The position numbers and the translations under genes were made by a program. Source: Candidatus Pristimantibacillus lignocellulolyticus (GTDB lineage Bacteria; Bacillota; Bacilli; Paenibacillales; Paenibacillaceae). From it: a stretch of DNA of 64,000 nt. The notes under the pieces were generated by a model, which was given only the letters and a program-made list of their open reading frames with translations, had not been told where the DNA came from and did no database searches. The DNA lies in the NCBI GenBank assembly GCA_023639215.1, contig CP097899.1:5018001-5082000 (forward strand), read 5' to 3'. This document shows positions 7,712-16,413 of this stretch, one piece after another. How positions within the stretch are numbered: the first letter of the stretch is position 1; the number at the start of each line of letters is the position of its first letter.

Positions 7712-8629
7712 ATGGAAGACATTAAGATGGCCTATGAGCGATTAGGTCTTGAGCCTTTCGCGGAGAAAGATCTGGTAGAGAAGAAATACTCTAGCCTATT
7801 ACGTAAAGATCGTTCTCGATCAAAACTATCTGTAGAAGAGCAAAGTAAAGATCCTGATTTCGATTTCCACAAAATAACAGAAGCTTACCGAGCTATACTA
7901 GATTACGAAACTAAAAAATATACCGATGCATTCGAAGAGAAAGAATATGGTAAGTACAAGAAAATGGCTGGACAAGCTAAGAAATTCGATCATTTCTGGC
8001 GTTATTATAAAATACACACTTATGTTGCGATCGGTCTTATTGTACTCCTCATTTACGGAATTATTGCTTTCATGGATCGTCAAGAAGAGAAGAGATATTT
8101 AGCTAGTTTACCACCGGTCGATATACACATGTCATTTTTAGGTAATTTCTTCAATACAAGTGAAGACAATTCTTTCGAGACAACAAATGCTAAATTTCTA
8201 ACTGATTTCCCAGATTTCCAAAGGGTAGTCTCTGATCTCATCTATGTTCCAGAAGAACAAGCTATGCAACCTGCCTACCTACAAAAGGCTGTACTCATGC
8301 TAATGACAGAGTCACCAGATATCTACATTGTAGATGATCCAATGTTCCAATATATTGTAAGACAAGGTGTATTAACTTCACTTGATGAAGTAGCATCCCT
8401 TAGCGATGTATTAGAAAGCAAGTATGCTGTTACCGGAGGTATACTTGATGGTGATGGTAACATTACAGAAGAACATGTCTATGCGATCGATCTAACAGAA
8501 AGCGCATTTGGTAAAGATTTGGCCATTGCATCACCTAAATTAATCGTAGGTATTCGCACTGATGCAGCAAATCCAGAAAAAGCACTGAAATTAATTGAAA
8601 CCTATGTACAAACATTGCCTCTTCCATAA
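7712..8629 (+). CDS. J-domain-like single-pass membrane protein
   Basis: Residues 1-75 resemble a J domain (AYERLGLEPFAEKDLVEKKY, then HKITEAYRAILDYE), but the HPD tripeptide that activates DnaK is missing: the loop reads LRKDRSRSKL. A membrane segment follows at about 104-122 (YVAIGLIVLLIYGIIAFM), then an outer domain of about 180 residues with no family I can name. The topology suggests a cytoplasmic J-like head and an extracytoplasmic domain. Start ATG follows TAGGGGTGACACA. It is followed by a terminator and a chemoreceptor gene. Confidence 0.7.
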   Translation: MEDIKMAYERLGLEPFAEKDLVEKKYSSLLRKDRSRSKLSVEEQSKDPDFDFHKITEAYRAILDYETKKYTDAFEEKEYGKYKKMAGQAKKFDHFWRYYKIHTYVAIGLIVLLIYGIIAFMDRQEEKRYLASLPPVDIHMSFLGNFFNTSEDNSFETTNAKFLTDFPDFQRVVSDLIYVPEEQAMQPAYLQKAVLMLMTESPDIYIVDDPMFQYIVRQGVLTSLDEVASLSDVLESKYAVTGGILDGDGNITEEHVYAIDLTESAFGKDLAIASPKLIVGIRTDAANPEKALKLIETYVQTLPLP

Positions 8630-8636
8630 TTATCTC

Positions 8637-8671
8637 AGGAGTGTATGAATTTCATACATTCCTTTTTTTGT
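8637..8671 (+). terminator. Rho-independent terminator
   Basis: GGAGTGTATGAA pairs with TTCATACATTCC, followed by seven T. It lies just after the J-like gene. Confidence 0.85.
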
Positions 8672-8763
8672 GATTTTAATCATATTTAGCATTTGTGAAC
8701 TGGATTATGATAAATAATATTTACAAATACATACAGATTAATCACAACGAGAGGTTGATTGCA

Positions 8764-10773
8764 ATGAAAAACATATTTAAATTAAACACTATTTTCAAAA
8801 GAGTTATGACTTTAGTAATATTTCTTGTAGTGTTAATCTCATTCTCTTTAAATGCGATAAGTTTTTTCGTATCAGAAAACGAACTTTCGAAAGAATATGA
8901 AAAATCACTAATTAACAAAGCGACAGATAGCGCAATCATTATACAAGAAAGACTTGCTCGTAAAGTAATTGAGCTAGAAGCATTGGCTAATCAGCCAAAT
9001 GTTCAAAGTAATAACTGGGATGAGCAATTACCGATCCTGAATTCTGAAGCAGAACGTCTGAACTATGAAGGAATTGCTATTGTAGATCTTAAAGGTCAGG
9101 CACATTATACCGACGGTGAAACAATAGATCTTAGCGATCGCCCCTATGTTCAAGAAGCATTAACGGGAAAATCTACGATGTCAGAAGTCATTATTAGTCG
9201 TAAAACGAATGCCCCTGCGCTATTAATCGCAGTACCTATAATAAAGCAAGATCAAACTCAACAATTACTATTAGCGCGAATCGATGGGTATTACTTAAGT
9301 GATATCGTTGAAGACATTCGTGTCGGTGAGACAGGCTTCACTTATATCGTGAGTGACAGTGGTAAAATTCTTGCTCATCAAAACAAAGATTTAGTGCTGC
9401 AAGAAACAAACTATATTACATTAGCAGAAACGGATGCTACATACGACGAGTACGCTAAATTATTAAAAAATATTATCACGGATCGCATTGGAACGAAAGA
9501 ATTTAAAGATGCTGATGGTAAGCAAATGATTGCCTACACTACGATTCCTGGAACAAAGTGGGTAATTATTACTGGTGCCTTATCTTCTGAAATAACAGCA
9601 GGACTCAATAATATATTGCTATATTCTGTAATACTTAGCTTTGTATTTATCTTTATCGGAATCATTGTCGCATACCCGTTCAGTCACTCTCTTTCAAAAG
9701 CCATAAAACGTGTGGAGTGGAACGGACTGCAGTTAGCAAAAGGTGACTTTACTATACCTGTCGACGAGAAACTACTATTAAGAAAAGATGAACTAGGTAG
9801 TCTAGGACGCTCATTCGAAGAAATGCGTACACAACTGAAGTTGATGATTGATCAACTTAGAGCGATCTCAGATCAAGTTGTTGTATCATCCAATGATATG
9901 CATTCAAGCAGCACACAAGTAGCTGAAGCAACTGATCATATCGCTAGTACAATGGAAGATATCGCTGGCAATGCACAAGCAAGTGCAACCGCTAGTCACC
10001 AGACAAGCACTTCAATGAACGAAACAAATACTGGACTGCATCGAATTACAGTATCAGCCAATCATGTATTTGAAACTGCATCAGAATCTAATAAACTTTC
10101 GGCTAATGGTACTGCCATGATGAATGATGCAATGACCCAGATGGATAACATTTATCACTCTGTTGTACAATCTTCTGATCTAATTGAGCAACTCGCTATA
10201 CAAAACGAAGAAGTTCGTAACTTCGTCGATATCATCTCAAGTATAGCTAATGAAACCAATCTACTTGCATTGAATGCTTCAATTGAAGCGGCAAGAGCAG
10301 GTGATGAAGGTCGTGGTTTCTCTGTTATTGCACAGCAAGTTCATAAACTTGCGGCTCAGTCTCAAATCTCTGCCAAGCAAGCCATTGAGATTGTTGAACA
10401 TATTACTACGAGTACTACTAAAGTAATGAATGCTATGGAGAAAGGTCAACTTGAAGTAAATGGTGGCGTTCAAGCAATTAAAGAAGCAGAACACGCCTTC
10501 CTGAAAATTAATAACAGTATGCAAGTGATGACAAGTGATCTTGAAGAAATAAGTGCGGCTTCGCAGCAACTTGCTGCTGCATCAGATGAAGTAACAGGAC
10601 AAATGAACGGCATGAATCAATTGGCTCAACAAACTGCTGCGTCCACTGAAAGTATCCTAGCTGCTACGGAGGAGCAAACAGCCTCCCTGCAAGAAGTAGC
10701 TAGTGTTTCCAGTGAACTACGTAGTATGGCTTTGAATATGAACGAGCAAATGAAAAAGTTCAAAACGAAATAA
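8764..10773 (+). CDS. Methyl-accepting chemotaxis protein with dCache-type sensor
   Basis: A 669-residue transmembrane chemoreceptor. A first membrane helix (VMTLVIFLVVLISFSLNAIS) leads to a periplasm-like Cache sensor of about 250 residues (DLSDRPYVQEALTGKST, ETGFTYIVSDSGKILAH). A second helix, a HAMP linker and a methyl-accepting signalling domain follow. The hairpin tip reads IANETNLLALNASIEAARAG then DEGRGFSVIAQQV. It signals to CheA/CheW in the cytoplasm, and the ligand is unknown. The ATG at 8764 follows GAGAGG, and the frame's earlier ATG at 8695 has no ribosome site. A strong terminator follows. Confidence 0.9.
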   Translation: MKNIFKLNTIFKRVMTLVIFLVVLISFSLNAISFFVSENELSKEYEKSLINKATDSAIIIQERLARKVIELEALANQPNVQSNNWDEQLPILNSEAERLNYEGIAIVDLKGQAHYTDGETIDLSDRPYVQEALTGKSTMSEVIISRKTNAPALLIAVPIIKQDQTQQLLLARIDGYYLSDIVEDIRVGETGFTYIVSDSGKILAHQNKDLVLQETNYITLAETDATYDEYAKLLKNIITDRIGTKEFKDADGKQMIAYTTIPGTKWVIITGALSSEITAGLNNILLYSVILSFVFIFIGIIVAYPFSHSLSKAIKRVEWNGLQLAKGDFTIPVDEKLLLRKDELGSLGRSFEEMRTQLKLMIDQLRAISDQVVVSSNDMHSSSTQVAEATDHIASTMEDIAGNAQASATASHQTSTSMNETNTGLHRITVSANHVFETASESNKLSANGTAMMNDAMTQMDNIYHSVVQSSDLIEQLAIQNEEVRNFVDIISSIANETNLLALNASIEAARAGDEGRGFSVIAQQVHKLAAQSQISAKQAIEIVEHITTSTTKVMNAMEKGQLEVNGGVQAIKEAEHAFLKINNSMQVMTSDLEEISAASQQLAAASDEVTGQMNGMNQLAQQTAASTESILAATEEQTASLQEVASVSSELRSMALNMNEQMKKFKTK

Positions 10774-10777
10774 ACTT

Positions 10778-10827
10778 AAAAAAGCAGTTAAGTAGACTCT
10801 GAATAAGTCTACTCAACTGCTTTTTAT
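10778..10827. terminator. Bidirectional terminator between chemoreceptor and SLH genes
   Basis: AAAAAGCAGTT(A)AGTAGAC pairs with GTCTACTCAACTGCTTTTT. A and T runs flank the stem on both sides, so it can serve both converging genes. Confidence 0.85.
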
Positions 10828-10838
10828 GTTACGTATAA

Positions 10839-11516
10839 TTAGGATTTTTCATTTGGCATTTCTGGTACTACGTTATCTTTATGCGTTTCAATAAAACTGT
10901 GCGCATCGAATAAAATGGCAGCTGCCTCAGCACGAGTCAACAGATGTGACGGATCAAATTTTCCTGATTCATCTAAAGAAACGATTTTATACAATAGCGC
11001 ACGTTGAATAGTTCCTTGGTAGTCAACCGTAATATCCTTCTCATCTTCAATTACAATAAACATTTTGATCATCGGGTATTGTCCTGTAAGTTCAAGTGCT
11101 TGTACTAGATAATGTGTGAACTGTTCCTTGGTCAACGGTTGATTAGGGTCTATATCTGCTGGGATATCTAAACCGTTGTAGTGGGCAATAATGAAATCTT
11201 GTGCATACCATGCGTCGTTAGGAACCTTTTTGTAGAAACCTTCAGCTGTAGGCGCACTTGAGAAATCAATTGCTGCAAGACTGATTTGAGTGGCTCTTAC
11301 AATTAAAGAAATGCCTTGGGCAGCAGTTAATTGATCTTCTGGCTGGAATGACGTATCACTCACTCCTTTAATAATACCTTGCTGTTGTAATGCTTCAATT
11401 TGTATTTTACTACTTACACCATTAATATCGTTGAAAGGGGTAGCTGCGAAAGCCTGTGTAGTTAATGATGCTGAAAGCATGGCTGCGACCGCTGCAATTG
11501 CTAAATGTTTCTTCAT
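10839..11516 (-). CDS. Secreted SLH-domain protein
   Basis: A 225-residue exported protein with a signal peptide (KKHLAIAAVAAMLSA, cleavage near TQAFA-ATPF). Three S-layer-homology-like modules follow: FNDINGVSSKIQIEALQQQG, then AWYAQDFIIAHYNGL, then a third ending LLTRAEAAAILFDA. SLH modules bind pyruvylated cell-wall polymers and hold proteins at the surface. No other domain is present, so it may be a wall-bound accessory protein. The ATG at 11516 was chosen for the AGAGGTGG site; a GTG three codons upstream is less likely. Confidence 0.85.
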   Translation of the reverse strand: MKKHLAIAAVAAMLSASLTTQAFAATPFNDINGVSSKIQIEALQQQGIIKGVSDTSFQPEDQLTAAQGISLIVRATQISLAAIDFSSAPTAEGFYKKVPNDAWYAQDFIIAHYNGLDIPADIDPNQPLTKEQFTHYLVQALELTGQYPMIKMFIVIEDEKDITVDYQGTIQRALLYKIVSLDESGKFDPSHLLTRAEAAAILFDAHSFIETHKDNVVPEMPNEKS

Positions 11517-11669
11517 GGTGTCCACCTCTTCTATTTAATTAAGTTTGTCTGTTCTCCTACTAGAACGACACTAATACGAAAAAGGTTGCAACAGCATCAA
11601 ATTTTCTAAACGTTGTAGTTTTCATATAATGCCATTAGATAACGCAACATAAATTGTCTATTTTTATTA

Positions 11670-12581
11670 CTACAAATTTACGGAACGAACATCCTTCCAA
11701 TTAGTATTTGTAAGAAGCTCCGCACCCTTACCCGAAAAAGCACGTTTTGCCTCTGCGTCATCCATTAACTGATATCTCATCCAAGCAGTCAAATACCCTC
11801 TATGCTGCCCCCCATCATGTTCAATGGCAGTATGTGCCGCTCCTTTTGCCATTGCCATTATCACCGGAATATCCGGATTAGCATCAGTCAATGCCCGCTG
11901 ATTGGACGTTGTAGGTGATATAATAAAATCACGTGTTCCACCCATAATAAAAAACGGAACTTTCAAAGCTGAAGTATCATATTTATCCTTTGGATCGCAA
12001 TATTTCAACTGAGGGAGAGCAATCGATACAACTGTTTTAATAAGCGAACCATTATCGTAATTAGTATGGGCATTAATGACTCCAGTAGAACCTTGAGAAT
12101 GACCGGCAGCAGCAATTTTATCAGACTGAATAGTTTGATAAAATTGACTTTCAGGCAAATCATTTTCAGCCAACATGTATTCTATGGAAGCTAGAATTTC
12201 TTTCCCAGTTCCAGTAGTTTTGCTATATGTATCAATAACTACAAATCCCCAACTAGCCATGTGAGTTAACAGCTCGTCATATTGTTCAGGTAATGCCCCT
12301 GTTCCATTGCCCCAAGCAATTAGTGGATGCATAACACCTACTGACTGAGGGTAATAAATTTTATACAGGTTTTCACCAAGTTCGTCCAAGATCAATATCG
12401 TTTCAACTTGATACTCTCCTGATGAAGCATATTTCTCTTCGACACTGTCCATCTCAAAGGTAGCAGATACAGAGTTTACAAGTAAGAAGGATACTGTAGA
12501 GAAAGCTAATATTAGAATTAAAATAATACCAAATGATGTTAAAAACCATTTGTTTCTAAGTACTCTATTGATTTGTGGCAT
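11670..12581 (-). CDS. Membrane-anchored alpha/beta hydrolase (PETase/chlorophyllase-like fold)
   Basis: A 303-residue protein with one N-terminal membrane helix (FGIILILILAFSTVSFLLV) and an extracellular alpha/beta-hydrolase domain. The nucleophile is Ser162 in the elbow AAGHSQGSTG. The acid is probably the Asp in GGTRDF and the base the His in GAAHTAIEHD. The layout (WGNGTGALPEQYDELL, WGFVVIDTYS) resembles the dienelactone-hydrolase/cutinase-like group. It is probably an esterase with unknown substrate. GGAGGAGATTGT precedes the ATG at 12581. An ArsR-type regulator gene lies just upstream on the same strand. Confidence 0.75.
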   Translation of the reverse strand: MPQINRVLRNKWFLTSFGIILILILAFSTVSFLLVNSVSATFEMDSVEEKYASSGEYQVETILILDELGENLYKIYYPQSVGVMHPLIAWGNGTGALPEQYDELLTHMASWGFVVIDTYSKTTGTGKEILASIEYMLAENDLPESQFYQTIQSDKIAAAGHSQGSTGVINAHTNYDNGSLIKTVVSIALPQLKYCDPKDKYDTSALKVPFFIMGGTRDFIISPTTSNQRALTDANPDIPVIMAMAKGAAHTAIEHDGGQHRGYLTAWMRYQLMDDAEAKRAFSGKGAELLTNTNWKDVRSVNL

Positions 12582-12631
12582 ACAATCTCCTCCCATTATT
12601 ATTAATATTGTACAGTATAAATGCTAACCTA

Positions 12632-13561
12632 TCATTTACATTGCAGTACCACTTCAATATTTTGGTTGTAATTCCCAAATTCCTTACCGAAAATAGTAAC
12701 TCCACCACAATTTTTTGCATTGCTATCACAACTAATCTTCAACAACAATTCTTTATCATAAGCGATATCAAGATCAGTAATTGTTATATCAGATATTTGC
12801 AAGCCATCGATAAATGAGCCCTGCTCTGTTACTCGGACATGCTTCATAATGCCATGCTGAATGTTTTTGTACCACCAGCTTGGTGTAAATACCCCCTTAT
12901 CTTTACCGAACCGACCAGGATATGTCCAAACTCCAATTTTTGTGTCATTAATACTAAATACAATATCAGAAGGCAACATTTCTGACGAAGAACATGGCGT
13001 TTCCGAACAAATTTCCAAAGAAACTTCAATTGCTGATAATTGATCGTTGGATATCATATAATTAGGGATACGATATTCCACAAATCCTGAACTAAACCAC
13101 ACGATACTTGCATCACTATGAATCGGATCAGCGAAATAACGTGGATCATCACACATTCCAAGCATATTCGTCTCGGAAGCTAATCCGCAACTTGGTTTTA
13201 CGTCATATGCAGCATACATTCCTACCGGTACATCGACCTCATACCTTTTACCTTCATTAGGTGTGACTTCCAATATCGGCTGCTGCGAGGGCAATGTAAA
13301 ATCTAAAACCATTTTTTCTAAATGTAAAAAGCAAAGTTTCTGTTGTCCTCTTTTGCCAGCGACAAGCTCACTTCGAACAATACCTGCTGTTTCAAGCATT
13401 TGTATATGCCGCGTAACAATCGGTGGTTTAATATGTAAAGACTCAGATAATTGTTTAATATTCATAGGTGTTAGCTTCAATAATTCAATCATCTTAATTC
13501 GTGTAGGCGAAGCAAAACATTCTAATATATAACTATTCCCTGTATTAACCGCTACTTTCAT
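12632..13561 (-). CDS. ArsR/winged-helix transcriptional regulator with large C-terminal domain
   Basis: Residues 10-85 form a winged helix of the ArsR type (ASPTRIKMIELLKLTPMNIK, then HIKPPIVTRHIQMLETAGIV). The remaining ~220 residues are a beta-rich domain of unknown ligand (GLASETNMLGMCDDPRYF), much longer than a plain ArsR protein. The gene faces the alcohol dehydrogenase gene across a shared region with repeated GAAAAGTTAAC motifs, and the hydrolase follows on its own strand. It probably controls one or both neighbours. Confidence 0.8.
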   Translation of the reverse strand: MKVAVNTGNSYILECFASPTRIKMIELLKLTPMNIKQLSESLHIKPPIVTRHIQMLETAGIVRSELVAGKRGQQKLCFLHLEKMVLDFTLPSQQPILEVTPNEGKRYEVDVPVGMYAAYDVKPSCGLASETNMLGMCDDPRYFADPIHSDASIVWFSSGFVEYRIPNYMISNDQLSAIEVSLEICSETPCSSSEMLPSDIVFSINDTKIGVWTYPGRFGKDKGVFTPSWWYKNIQHGIMKHVRVTEQGSFIDGLQISDITITDLDIAYDKELLLKISCDSNAKNCGGVTIFGKEFGNYNQNIEVVLQCK

Positions 13562-13609
13562 CTTGATTCCCCTTAAGCTTAAAATTACTTTTCACCCTAT
13601 TGTATAACT

Positions 13610-13715
13610 GAAAAGTTAATCTTTCAACAAACTTCGAAAAGTTGACAGCCATATTTATGTAAAATACAATGAAACTAGGCAAAAAATCTAATGAAAAGTT
13701 AACTAAAAAGTTAAC
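13610..13715 (+). promoter_or_regulatory. Shared regulatory region: sigma-A promoter with four GAAAAGTTAAC repeats
   Basis: TTGACA (13642-13647) and TACAAT (13665-13670) are spaced by exactly 17 bases and drive the alcohol dehydrogenase. Four direct repeats of (G/A)AAAAGTTRAY lie at 13610, 13636, 13693 and 13705. One overlaps the -35 and two lie downstream of the -10. This placement suits repression by the divergently encoded ArsR-type regulator, which is an inference. Confidence 0.65.
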
Positions 13716-13738
13716 CTAATCAATAAGGAGGCAATACT

Positions 13739-14905
13739 ATTTTACCTTTCTCTTTCCATAACCCTACACGTATCATTTTCGGTGAAGGTACTGCCGGGCA
13801 AGTCGGTACTGTAACAGCTACATATGGCACAAAAGTTCTACTTGTGTACGGTGGTAACAGCATTAAACAATCCGGTCTTTACGATAATGTGATTGAACAA
13901 TTAACAAATTCAGGTGTGCAATATGTTGAATTAACTGGAATTGAGCCTAATCCAAGACTTACAAGTGTATATGAAGGAATTGCGCTTTGTCGTGAACACA
14001 ATGTTGATTTCATTCTAGCTGTTGGTGGTGGAAGTGTTATAGATGCTTCCAAAGCCATTGCAGCAGGAGTACCTTATGAAGGTGATGTATGGGATTTCTT
14101 CACGAATAAAGCTCGAATCGAATCAGCCCTTCCACTTGGTACCATTCTTACATTATCTGCAACAGGTACTGAGATGAATGGTTCTATGGTAATTAGCCAT
14201 TGGGAAAGTAAATTGAAACGTGGTTCTGGTAGTCCACATGTATACCCACGTTTTTCTATTCTAGACCCTACGCTTACCTTTACCGTTCCCGAGCATCAGA
14301 CCGTATATGGCTCGATTGATATTATGTCGCATGTGTTCGAACAGTATTTCAGTCTAACAACTGATACGCCACTTCAAGAACGTTTCTGCGAATCTATACT
14401 ACAAACTGTAATAGAAAATGTTGAAATTGCCATCGCTAATCCAAACGATTCAGCTGCAAGAGCTAATCTAATGTGGTGTAGCACGATGGCACTTAATGGC
14501 GGACAAATTTCTCTTGGTATGCGTAATGACTGGGCATCTCATGGCATCGAGCACGAGATTAGCGCTATCTATGATATTCCCCATGGCGCTGGCTTATCAA
14601 TCGTGTTCCCAAATTGGATGGAATATGTATATAAAGAACGTCCTAGTCGCTTTGCTCAATACGCTACTCGTGTATGGGGTATTAGTAGTGAAGGAAAAAC
14701 AGAGGATGAACTTGCATTAGCAGGTATTCAAGCAACGCGTGACTTCTTTACTAAAATTGGCGGAGAAGCTACTCTCTCTCAATTCGAGATCGATGGTAGC
14801 CAATTAGAGCGAATGGCTGTTGAAGCAGTACGCTATGGACCTATTGGGTCGTTTAAGCAGTTACAACAGGAAGATGTACATGCGATACTAAAGAACTGCC
14901 TTTAA
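13739..14905 (+). CDS. Iron-containing alcohol dehydrogenase (butanol dehydrogenase-like), ATT start
   Basis: A 388-residue NAD(P)H-dependent alcohol dehydrogenase of the YugJ/BdhA type. The nucleotide site is AVGGGSVIDASKA. Metal ligands are expected in DIMSHVFEQYF and in the histidines of HGIEHE and IPHGAG. The family's usual N-terminus (x-F-x-F-x-N-P-T-x-I-x-F-G) is seen as LPFSFHNPTRIIFGEG, and it begins at the codon ATT (13739). AAGGAGG sits seven bases before that ATT. No ATG, GTG or TTG is available in frame until a GTG at 13844, which would remove 35 conserved residues. It is followed directly by type C repeats and then an aldo/keto reductase. Confidence 0.85.
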   Translation: MLPFSFHNPTRIIFGEGTAGQVGTVTATYGTKVLLVYGGNSIKQSGLYDNVIEQLTNSGVQYVELTGIEPNPRLTSVYEGIALCREHNVDFILAVGGGSVIDASKAIAAGVPYEGDVWDFFTNKARIESALPLGTILTLSATGTEMNGSMVISHWESKLKRGSGSPHVYPRFSILDPTLTFTVPEHQTVYGSIDIMSHVFEQYFSLTTDTPLQERFCESILQTVIENVEIAIANPNDSAARANLMWCSTMALNGGQISLGMRNDWASHGIEHEISAIYDIPHGAGLSIVFPNWMEYVYKERPSRFAQYATRVWGISSEGKTEDELALAGIQATRDFFTKIGGEATLSQFEIDGSQLERMAVEAVRYGPIGSFKQLQQEDVHAILKNCL

Positions 14906-14907
14906 GC

Positions 14908-15082
14908 GGTAATTCAAAAGGCGGACTTTGATAACGATGATTGACTTCGTAGTTTATTCGACATCGAATATGAAGCGAACTTGGGAAGTCCGGTACGCAT
15001 GTACCAAACACGTACATTTGCGTTTCCTCCTTCCTCAAGTAGCGTTCCATCTTCTCGGTTCTGAAAGCCCGCTTTTTGAACC
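14908..15082. repeat. Type C structured repeat, full copy
   Basis: Starts GGTAATTCAAAAGGCGGACTT two bases after the alcohol dehydrogenase stop codon and ends AAAGCCCGCTTTTTGAACC, so the ends pair. The middle contains ATGTACC...CGTACAT-type hairpin sequence and TTGCGTTTCC, similar to the centre of type A copies. It is the same element as 44524-44702. Confidence 0.8.
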
Positions 15083-15165
15083 TTCATTTTAAAGCAGGCT
15101 TTGATAATGATGATTGACTTCGCAGTATATTCGACATCGAATATACTACGAAGTTATTTAGGCAC
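15083..15165. repeat. Type C repeat, truncated second copy with hairpin
   Basis: Follows the full copy through the shared linker TTCATTTTAA and starts AAGCAGGCTTTGATAATGATG. It stops at a strong hairpin in which CTTCGCAGTATATTCGA pairs with TCGAATATACTACGAAG (15118-15153). The right half of the element is absent. Confidence 0.6.
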
Positions 15166-15196
15166 CACTCATAAATTTAGGGGAGGAATAATATAA

Positions 15197-16021
15197 ATGA
15201 CTACTCATAATAGTTACAACGTTACGTTACAAAATGGAGTGCAAATGCCTTATCTAGGTCTAGGAGTATGGAAAGTTACAGATGAAGTTGCTGAGAACAC
15301 TGTACGTCAAGCTATTGAAGTTGGCTACCGAGCCATTGATACTGCTACTTCATATGGAAATGAAGCTGGCGTTGGTCGAGGCATCGCTTCTAGCGGTGTT
15401 AATCGTGATCAAATTTTCGTTACAACAAAGATTTGGAACGGACATCAAGGTTATCATGAAGCATTAGCGGCATTTGATGACAGTCGCAGTAAATTGAATA
15501 TGGATGTAGTCGATCTCCTTCTAGTTCATTGGCCAGTAAAAGGAAAATATACTGAGACATGGAGAGCATTAGAAGAGATCTATACAAAAGGCTATGCACG
15601 TGCAATCGGAGTAAGTAATTTCCAAATTCATCATCTTGAGGACATCGCTACGAAAAGCGAAATAACTCCTATGGTTAATCAAGTAGAATTCCACCCTCTT
15701 CTAACACAAGAGCCGCTTCGTCAATATTGTTCTTCGCATAATATACGAGTAACAGCATGGAGTCCGTTAATGCAAGGTAATCTCGACATTCCCTTGTTGC
15801 AAGAACTCGCTGCAAAACATAATAAATCAGCTGCACAAATCGTACTGCGTTGGGATATTCAAAATGGTGTAATCACTATTCCGAAAACTACAACACCTGC
15901 TCGTCTCGTTGAAAATGCTGATGTATTCGATTTTGAACTTACAAATGATGAAATGACACAAATTTCAGCGCTTAATGAGAATAAACGCTTTGGTCCAGAC
16001 CCTGATAACTTTAATTTCTAA
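15197..16021 (+). CDS. Aldo/keto reductase (AKR5, YvgN-like)
   Basis: A 274-residue NADPH-dependent reductase of aldehydes or ketones. The catalytic tetrad is visible as Asp48, Tyr53, Lys78 and His111 (AIDTATSYGNE, TTKIW, LLVHWP). The phosphate-binding segment TIPKTTTPARLVENADVF lies near the C-terminus. GGGGAGGAATAATATAA precedes the ATG. It lies downstream of the alcohol dehydrogenase with type C repeats between, so both may detoxify or interconvert aldehydes. Confidence 0.9.
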   Translation: MTTHNSYNVTLQNGVQMPYLGLGVWKVTDEVAENTVRQAIEVGYRAIDTATSYGNEAGVGRGIASSGVNRDQIFVTTKIWNGHQGYHEALAAFDDSRSKLNMDVVDLLLVHWPVKGKYTETWRALEEIYTKGYARAIGVSNFQIHHLEDIATKSEITPMVNQVEFHPLLTQEPLRQYCSSHNIRVTAWSPLMQGNLDIPLLQELAAKHNKSAAQIVLRWDIQNGVITIPKTTTPARLVENADVFDFELTNDEMTQISALNENKRFGPDPDNFNF

Positions 16022-16026
16022 TACAT

Positions 16027-16057
16027 TTAAGCAGTGCAGTCTAGCTGTACTGCTTTC
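16027..16057 (+). terminator. Terminator after aldo/keto reductase
   Basis: AGCAGTGCAG pairs with CTGTACTGCT around a short loop, followed by TTCTCT. Confidence 0.6.
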
Positions 16058-16413
16058 TCTAAATTCATTCATACTTAGTTCAACGAAGTATTATAACAAG
16101 GCTATTCCTCTGCTTTCTCAATTATTAACCCTCATCAAATCCTTTAGGTTGCCTCTCAAAGACTGATCTCACCTATGCCCTACATGATGAATAACAGCAA
16201 CTTACTTTAGCTCCAACAATAAATAGATAATGACTACAAACTTTACGGCTAACAAAGCTTAAAACTGACCATAATATCGACAATTTATAATAAGATTTTA
16301 CAAGTGTACTATACTTTTTTAAGTCTATTGACCTAAAGGAATAGAGTTAACAAATGTCGAACTTCTTTGAAGATAATACTAATAAAATAGTTATGATGAA
16401 AGGGTGAAATCTA
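16058..16413. other. Intergenic region without recognised gene
   Basis: About 355 bp of AT-rich sequence. The part from 16058 to 16250 shows nothing I can name. A possible -35 (TTGACC, 16329) and the AAAGGGTG ribosome site of the next gene lie at its right end. Confidence 0.4.

Noticed and set aside
12575..12817. Plus-strand small open frames antisense to the hydrolase and ArsR genes
   Set aside because: They lack ribosome sites and overlap well-supported minus-strand genes.
13844..14905. Alcohol dehydrogenase starting at the GTG at 13844
   Set aside because: This would drop 35 conserved residues, including the NPTxIxFG motif, and leave the strong AAGGAGG site unused.
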